Shown: positions 51,016 through 55,155 of the stretch, piece after piece | Layout of the letters: each line of letters opens with the position of its first letter | Numbering within the stretch: the stretch's first letter is position 1 | Source of the DNA: Lachnospiraceae bacterium | GTDB lineage: Bacteria > Bacillota > Clostridia > Lachnospirales > Lachnospiraceae | Assembly (NCBI GenBank): GCA_030825115.1 | Contig: JAPJQL010000025.1 | Span: 1-55,155 of the forward strand | DNA length: 55,155 bases | Direction: 5' to 3' | Position numbers and translations under genes: made by a program | The notes under the pieces: model-generated | Databases searched by the model: none | What the model was told of the DNA's origin: nothing | Seen by the model: only the letters and a program-made list of their open reading frames with translations

Positions 51016-52938
51016 TCATATCTGAGACTGGTTGTCATTACCCGATTCCAAATTCTTTGCCGCAAGCTGCCTGGATTCAAGCTCCCGGAAGAACCGGAAT
51101 ACGCTTGATGCCGCAAGCCTGTTCATGCCGGGAACTGCGGCAAGTTCATCTTCTGTCGCTGCCTGGATCGCCTCCAGCGACTTAAAGTGGCGCATCAGCG
51201 CCTTTCTTCTGGTATCCCCAATTCCGTCGATATCATCCAGAATAGACCTCACCTGACCTTTGCTCCGCAGGCTTCTGTGGTATTCGATGGCAAACCGGTG
51301 CGCCTCATCCTGGATTCTGGTGATCAGCCGGAACCCTTCCGAATGCTTGTCGATGGGGATCTCTACGTTCTGATAATACAGTCCTCTGGTCCGGTGGTTG
51401 TCATCCTTTACCATGCCACAGACCGGAATATCCAGGCGCAGTTCATTTAAAACTTCGAGGGCGATATTGACCTGCCCTCTGCCGCCATCCATCATCAGCA
51501 GGTCCGGGAAACGGGTAAAACTTCCAAAGTCCCCGTCCACACCGTCTTCTTTCAGCTGCTCCATCTCCTCTAACCCGTGGGTAAAGCGGCGGGTCAGCAC
51601 CTCTTTCATCGATGCGTAGTCATTTGCCCCGATCACGGTCCTGATCTTAAACTTTCTATAATCATTCCGTTTGGGCTTGCCGTCCTCATAGACGACCATC
51701 GATCCCACCGATTCATAGCCGGAGATGTTGGAGATATCGAAGGCTTCAATCCGTTTTACGCCCTCCAATCCCAGCCACTCCGCAACCTGGTTCATCGCCC
51801 CGATGGTCCGAAGCTCTTCCCGCTTGATCTTTTCCTTATCCTGAGAAAGCACCAGGGACGCATTCTTGCCTGCCAGCTCAACCAGCCGCTCTTTCTCTCC
51901 CTTTTTCGGTGTCACGATCCTCACCTTTTGTCCGCGTTTACCGGACAGCCAACGGCTGATCACCTCACTGTCATCCAGTTCCTCCTGTACGAGAAGTTCC
52001 CGCGGAACAAAGGGTGTTCCCGCATAAAACTGCTTGACAAAGCTGGTCAGGATCTGTCTGCTGTCCTCCGCAGTCGCAATATTTACATGAAAATGCTCCC
52101 GTCCGATCAACCGTCCCTCACGGACAAAGAACACCTGCACCACCGCATCCCGCTCGTCCTTTGCCATCGCGATAATGTCTCTGTCTTCCATACTGCTGCT
52201 GGTAATCTTCTGCTTCTGGGCAATCTGGCGGACGCTGGCAAGCAGCTCCCGGTATTCGATCGCCTTTTCAAAATCCAGCGCATCCGAGGCCTGCATCATC
52301 TTTTCTTCCAGGCTTTTTAACACCTTGTCATAGTGGCCGCTTAAGAATTCCAGCACCTGGCTCACATTCTGTGCATATTCCTCTTTGCTGATATATCCCT
52401 GGCACGGCGCGTCACACTGCCTGATATGGTAGTTCAGGCAGGGGCGGTCCCTGCCGGTATCCTTTGGCAGATTGCGGCTGCAGGTGCGGATCTTATAGAG
52501 CTTTTGTATCAGCTCGATCGTATCCTTGACCGCTCCTGCGCTGGTGTAGGGACCGAAATACCGGTTCCTGTCCTTCTTCATCTCCCTGGAAAATAAAACG
52601 CGGGGGAACTCCTCGCTCACAGTCACCTTAATATAAGGATATGTTTTATCATCTTTCAGCATCGTATTGTAGCGGGGGCGGTGCTCCTTGATCAGGTTGC
52701 ACTCCAGCACCAGGGCTTCCAGCTCTGAGTCGGTGATGATGTATTCAAACCGGGCGATCCGGGATACCATCTGCTCGATTTTTGCCGTCTTGTTGCGGCT
52801 GCTCTGGAAATACTGCCGCACCCGGTTTTTCAGGCTGATCGCCTTTCCCACATAGATGATCTCGTCTTTTTTATCGTGCATGATATACACCCCCGGCTGA
52901 GCCGGAAGCTTCTTCAATTCCTCTTCAATATCAAACAC
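51016..52938 (-). CDS. uvrC: Excinuclease ABC subunit C
   Basis: Makes the two incisions in nucleotide excision repair. The 640-residue product has the GIY-YIG nuclease domain at the N-terminus (GVYIMHDKKDEIIYVGKA), the UVR motif near residue 205 (MMQASDALDFEKAIEYRE), the RNase H-like second nuclease domain (EAFDISNISGYESVGSMVVYEDGK) and a C-terminal helix-hairpin-helix. Length is typical. hprK follows 38 bases downstream. Confidence 0.98.
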   Translation of the reverse strand: MFDIEEELKKLPAQPGVYIMHDKKDEIIYVGKAISLKNRVRQYFQSSRNKTAKIEQMVSRIARFEYIITDSELEALVLECNLIKEHRPRYNTMLKDDKTYPYIKVTVSEEFPRVLFSREMKKDRNRYFGPYTSAGAVKDTIELIQKLYKIRTCSRNLPKDTGRDRPCLNYHIRQCDAPCQGYISKEEYAQNVSQVLEFLSGHYDKVLKSLEEKMMQASDALDFEKAIEYRELLASVRQIAQKQKITSSSMEDRDIIAMAKDERDAVVQVFFVREGRLIGREHFHVNIATAEDSRQILTSFVKQFYAGTPFVPRELLVQEELDDSEVISRWLSGKRGQKVRIVTPKKGEKERLVELAGKNASLVLSQDKEKIKREELRTIGAMNQVAEWLGLEGVKRIEAFDISNISGYESVGSMVVYEDGKPKRNDYRKFKIRTVIGANDYASMKEVLTRRFTHGLEEMEQLKEDGVDGDFGSFTRFPDLLMMDGGRGQVNIALEVLNELRLDIPVCGMVKDDNHRTRGLYYQNVEIPIDKHSEGFRLITRIQDEAHRFAIEYHRSLRSKGQVRSILDDIDGIGDTRRKALMRHFKSLEAIQAATEDELAAVPGMNRLAASSVFRFFRELESRQLAAKNLESGNDNQSQI

Positions 52939-52989
52939 CTGTTATCCTCCTGGTAATTGTTTTGTCCTGGTTTATGGGCGAAAAGACGG

Positions 52990-53532
52990 TCATCTCAGAT
53001 GACCGCCGTCGTAATGTTTTTGCATGCTCAGGTTTCTGCGGATGCCTTCCAGCTGCTCCAGAACCGTGCCCGTCTGCGGTTTCATATCAAGCACCACATA
53101 CAGGCTGTCAAGCTCCGCCTGGCCTGCAGTTTTTTCCAGTTCCTTCAGACATGCCATCCGCTCCTCATAAGTAGACGCATCCAGAAAACGAAGCAGTCCG
53201 GTATGGGGCTCTGAAGGCGCTGCGGGCTCCTGTTGTTCCGGGACTTCTGCATCCCCTCTGCCCTCTGGATCCATAACAGGACCTGCCTCCCGGCCTTCTC
53301 CCAAAAACACCTGTTCAAACCGGAATCTCTGTCTGACTTCCGGATACTTTACATGGTCCACTTCGCTTAAGAACATCTCAAGCGGACGCACATAAGCCTT
53401 ATAGTCTCCATACAAAGCCTGATAGACCACCATCTGCTCCCCTGTCTCCGAGTGGGATGCAACCGTAATGATCTGATATAGCTTATTCTTAAAATGCCGA
53501 TAAAATTCCCCCGGATGTACAACCCGTTCCAT
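52990..53532 (-). CDS. DUF1653-domain protein
   Basis: Protein of 180 residues. Residues 1-75 match the DUF1653 pattern (PGEFYRHFKNKLYQIITVASHSETGEQMVVYQALYGD...VRPLEMF), a small beta-rich fold of unknown function. An acidic, Pro/Glu-rich linker and a helical C-terminal extension (about 110-170) follow, longer than the bare domain (about 70 residues). A CGGTCAT/ATGACCG stem overlaps the stop codon and has only a short T-tract. It lies between the lipoprotein gene and uvrC. Confidence 0.9.
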   Translation of the reverse strand: MERVVHPGEFYRHFKNKLYQIITVASHSETGEQMVVYQALYGDYKAYVRPLEMFLSEVDHVKYPEVRQRFRFEQVFLGEGREAGPVMDPEGRGDAEVPEQQEPAAPSEPHTGLLRFLDASTYEERMACLKELEKTAGQAELDSLYVVLDMKPQTGTVLEQLEGIRRNLSMQKHYDGGHLR

Positions 53533-53547
53533 CTTTGTCCTCCTCTT

Positions 53548-54930
53548 TTATGCGTCGGTATCTTCCGCCGTATCCGCTGCCGTTGTCTCTGGTGCAGATG
53601 TCGACTCCGGCGCAGATGTCGTCTCCGGTGCAGCTGTCGTCTCCGGTGCATATGTCGTCTCCGGCAAAGCAGCCCGGGACTCTGCAATCCTCGCCGCCTC
53701 TGCCTCTGCCGCCTCCGGCGTCAGCAGGCCGTCCCATTCATACTTACAGGATGCGTCCCACAAAAGCCATTCATCATAACCGGCATCATAAGTGGCCTGA
53801 ATCTGTTCCCTCACCTGTTCGCCGCCGTAGGAAATATGGTTTGCCAGCCAGCTCGCCGTAAAATCCTGCAGCCACGGGCGTACTTTTGCAACATGGCTTC
53901 CGTCCAGGCCTGCAAAATACAATTCTTTTCTGGAATCGGCAAGGGCTGCTGATATCGTCTCATAAGGATGCATATCAGGGTGGTCAATTCCGTAATTGCC
54001 GTCTGCATAATGGGACGGATAGATCATCGGACTGATATAATCCATATGCTTTGCCAGTTCCCCATAGATCTGACCTACAGAATCGGCATTGACACTGCTG
54101 TTGATGATCGCGCCGAACACGTCGGCCGATACGAACAGCCCTTCTGCTTTCAGCTTTTCGTAAGCATATGCCATAAATTCACAGATAATGTCGGTTCTGG
54201 AACGCTCCTGCACATCTGCCTCATCAAACACGGCATCCCGCATCCCTTTCTCTGTACAGAACCTCACGTAGTCAAACTGTACTTCATCAAAGCCAATCTT
54301 CCCGGCTTCGGTGGCAATCTCCACCAGATAATCCCAGGCCTCTTTTTTATAGGGATTCACCCAGGCATTGCCGTCCCGGTCCTTAAATACGCTTCCGTCC
54401 GCCTTCTGGATGCACCACTCCGGTCTGTGCTCTCCCAGCCAGGCATCCCGAAAGGCAGGAATCCGCGCGATTGTGTAGATATCATGTTCTTTCAGCTTTT
54501 CCATCAAAGCTTCCACGTTTCTGATGTAAACTTTTACCGATCCGACCTCATTCACCAGCGGAGAATCCATCTCGCACGCCACCCGCCCGAAATCATCCTT
54601 CAGGTCGATCACCAGTGCATTCGCCTCCGTCCGGTCCAGCTCTGCGATCAGGTTGTCCACCATAGCAGGCGTCCCCGCCACATAGGCAGAGATATAGATC
54701 CCCTTCGCCTTGACCGGCACCCGCTCCGGGCTCTGGTCTATCACTATGCTTTCCGTTTCTGCTTCCGTCTCTGCCTCTGTATCCTGTTCCTTTTCCTCCT
54801 GCACTGCCCTGCCACGTTCCACAACCACAGGCGCCGGCGTAGTCGCCACATCCTTCATGGTATCGAACCTGCTGCACCCGGCCAGAAGAAAAATCGTCAG
54901 GAGAAGCCATGTCATAATTATTTTTTTCAT
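53548..54930 (-). CDS. Putative glycoside-hydrolase-like lipoprotein
   Basis: Exported lipoprotein of 460 residues with signal peptide and lipobox FLLAGC (about 14-19). A Thr/Glu-rich linker leads to a TIM-barrel-like domain of the DUF4015/putative glycosyl hydrolase type: VPVKAKGIYISAYVAG, ALVIDLKDDFG, IARIPAFRD, FDEVQFDYVRF, VSADVFGAI and DYISPMIYPSHYADG. The last 35 residues are APETT-type hexapeptide repeats. I chose the ATG at 54930, which directly precedes the signal peptide and follows an AGGA site; the substrate is unknown, possibly a cell-wall or surface glycan. Confidence 0.88.
   Translation of the reverse strand: MKKIIMTWLLLTIFLLAGCSRFDTMKDVATTPAPVVVERGRAVQEEKEQDTEAETEAETESIVIDQSPERVPVKAKGIYISAYVAGTPAMVDNLIAELDRTEANALVIDLKDDFGRVACEMDSPLVNEVGSVKVYIRNVEALMEKLKEHDIYTIARIPAFRDAWLGEHRPEWCIQKADGSVFKDRDGNAWVNPYKKEAWDYLVEIATEAGKIGFDEVQFDYVRFCTEKGMRDAVFDEADVQERSRTDIICEFMAYAYEKLKAEGLFVSADVFGAIINSSVNADSVGQIYGELAKHMDYISPMIYPSHYADGNYGIDHPDMHPYETISAALADSRKELYFAGLDGSHVAKVRPWLQDFTASWLANHISYGGEQVREQIQATYDAGYDEWLLWDASCKYEWDGLLTPEAAEAEAARIAESRAALPETTYAPETTAAPETTSAPESTSAPETTAADTAEDTDA
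53582..53671. repeat. 18-bp tandem repeat encoding APETT-like hexapeptides
   Basis: Five adjacent 18-bp units (53582, 53600, 53618, 53636, 53654), consensus GTCGTCTCCGGTGCAGAT on the plus strand, encode the C-terminal A-P-E-T-T-x repeats of the lipoprotein. The copy number may vary by slippage. Confidence 0.9.
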
Positions 54931-54985
54931 AGATTCCTGTCCTTTTATCCTTAGTATCGTCTGTTTTTCGGCAACATATAAGACG

Positions 54986-55014
54986 AGTATACCACATATT
55001 CCCCAAATAAGCAA
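54986..55014 (-). promoter_or_regulatory. Promoter of the lipoprotein gene
   Basis: Minus strand TTGCTT (55014-55009), 17 bases, TATACT (54991-54986). Confidence 0.75.
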
Positions 55015-55155
55015 AATTTTAGGCGCCTGTCCCCCACTTCCGTTCCTAATGAGAAATTTTTCTGTCGAATTTTAATGCATTTTTTTCCCTGCTGTGATAC
55101 AATCCCATCTTTGACAGTTAGAAGAAAATAAAATCGCTGTATCCCTTGTGTTTAC
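55015..55155. other. Right-end intergenic segment
   Basis: AT-rich, with no coding frame. TGATACAAT near 55096-55104 could be a plus-strand extended -10 and TTGACA near 55112 a -35 with no matching -10, so a plus-strand gene may start beyond the window. Confidence 0.35.

Noticed and set aside
53968..54954. 328-residue plus-strand open frame
   Set aside because: Antisense shadow of the glycoside-hydrolase-like lipoprotein gene.

Overview
The window looks like a chromosomal segment of a Lachnospiraceae-type member of the Bacillota (Clostridia). This rests on the gene order uvrC-hprK-murB-rapZ-whiA-crh-like-dnaE-pfkA, a GerMN lipoprotein and sensor kinase beside comEC-holA, strong AGGAGG ribosome sites, TTGACA/TATAAT promoters, and families typical of that group (EFR1 ferredoxin, DUF1653, putative glycoside-hydrolase lipoprotein). 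Species is not determinable by eye. I see no rRNA, tRNA, CRISPR array, prophage or transposase.

Layout. (1) 1-192: a long imperfect palindrome at the left edge. (2) 265-11380, all on the minus strand: ABC exporter, DegV, an orphan sensor kinase, GerMN lipoprotein, ComEC, HolA, and a stand-alone PTS EIIC. (3) 11514-13843: zinc-ribbon membrane protein and phosphoglycerate mutase, convergent. (4) 13990-37838: an accessory block of small catabolic and stress units, most with a local regulator. It holds a LysR gene; the hexuronate operon uxuA-gntR-uxuB; an aconitase-like/PrpF-like pair resembling E. coli ybhJ/ybhH; pyridoxal kinase; a 2,4-diaminopentanoate dehydrogenase-like enzyme; a diguanylate cyclase; an EFR1-MerR unit; an NTF2-like/LytTR regulator; a D-serine dehydratase/AGCS symporter/phosphodiesterase/DeoR set facing an MFS gene; and a TetR-MATE-kinase operon. 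(5) 38078-54930, minus strand, mostly housekeeping: lysS, greA, dusB, pfkA, dnaE, a Crh-like HPr paralogue, whiA, rapZ, murB, hprK, uvrC, DUF1653 and a secreted glycoside-hydrolase-like lipoprotein.

How the genes work together. HprK with a Crh-like protein (Glu at position 15, Ser46 kept) and PfkA links glycolytic state to catabolite control. That would plausibly govern the sugar-acid and amino-acid units in the middle. The uxu operon feeds D-fructuronate to 2-keto-3-deoxygluconate. The D-serine unit would yield pyruvate, and pyridoxal kinase supplies the PLP that DsdA needs.

The most unusual signals are structural. A 121-bp string of five stem-loops sits in frame inside comEC (4708-4828), resembling a protein-coding palindromic repeat. 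A different 60-bp hairpin supplies the end of whiA (47151-47210). A ~192-bp palindrome lies at 1-192, and a nested 66-bp hairpin follows pfkA. comEC itself has a strong ribosome site but no ATG/GTG/TTG at the expected distance. The DeoR/MFS divergent region carries repeated TAACACAT and CACATTTTCGCA boxes placed on both promoters, which makes the D-serine/phosphodiesterase cluster the best candidate for an undescribed catabolic system.
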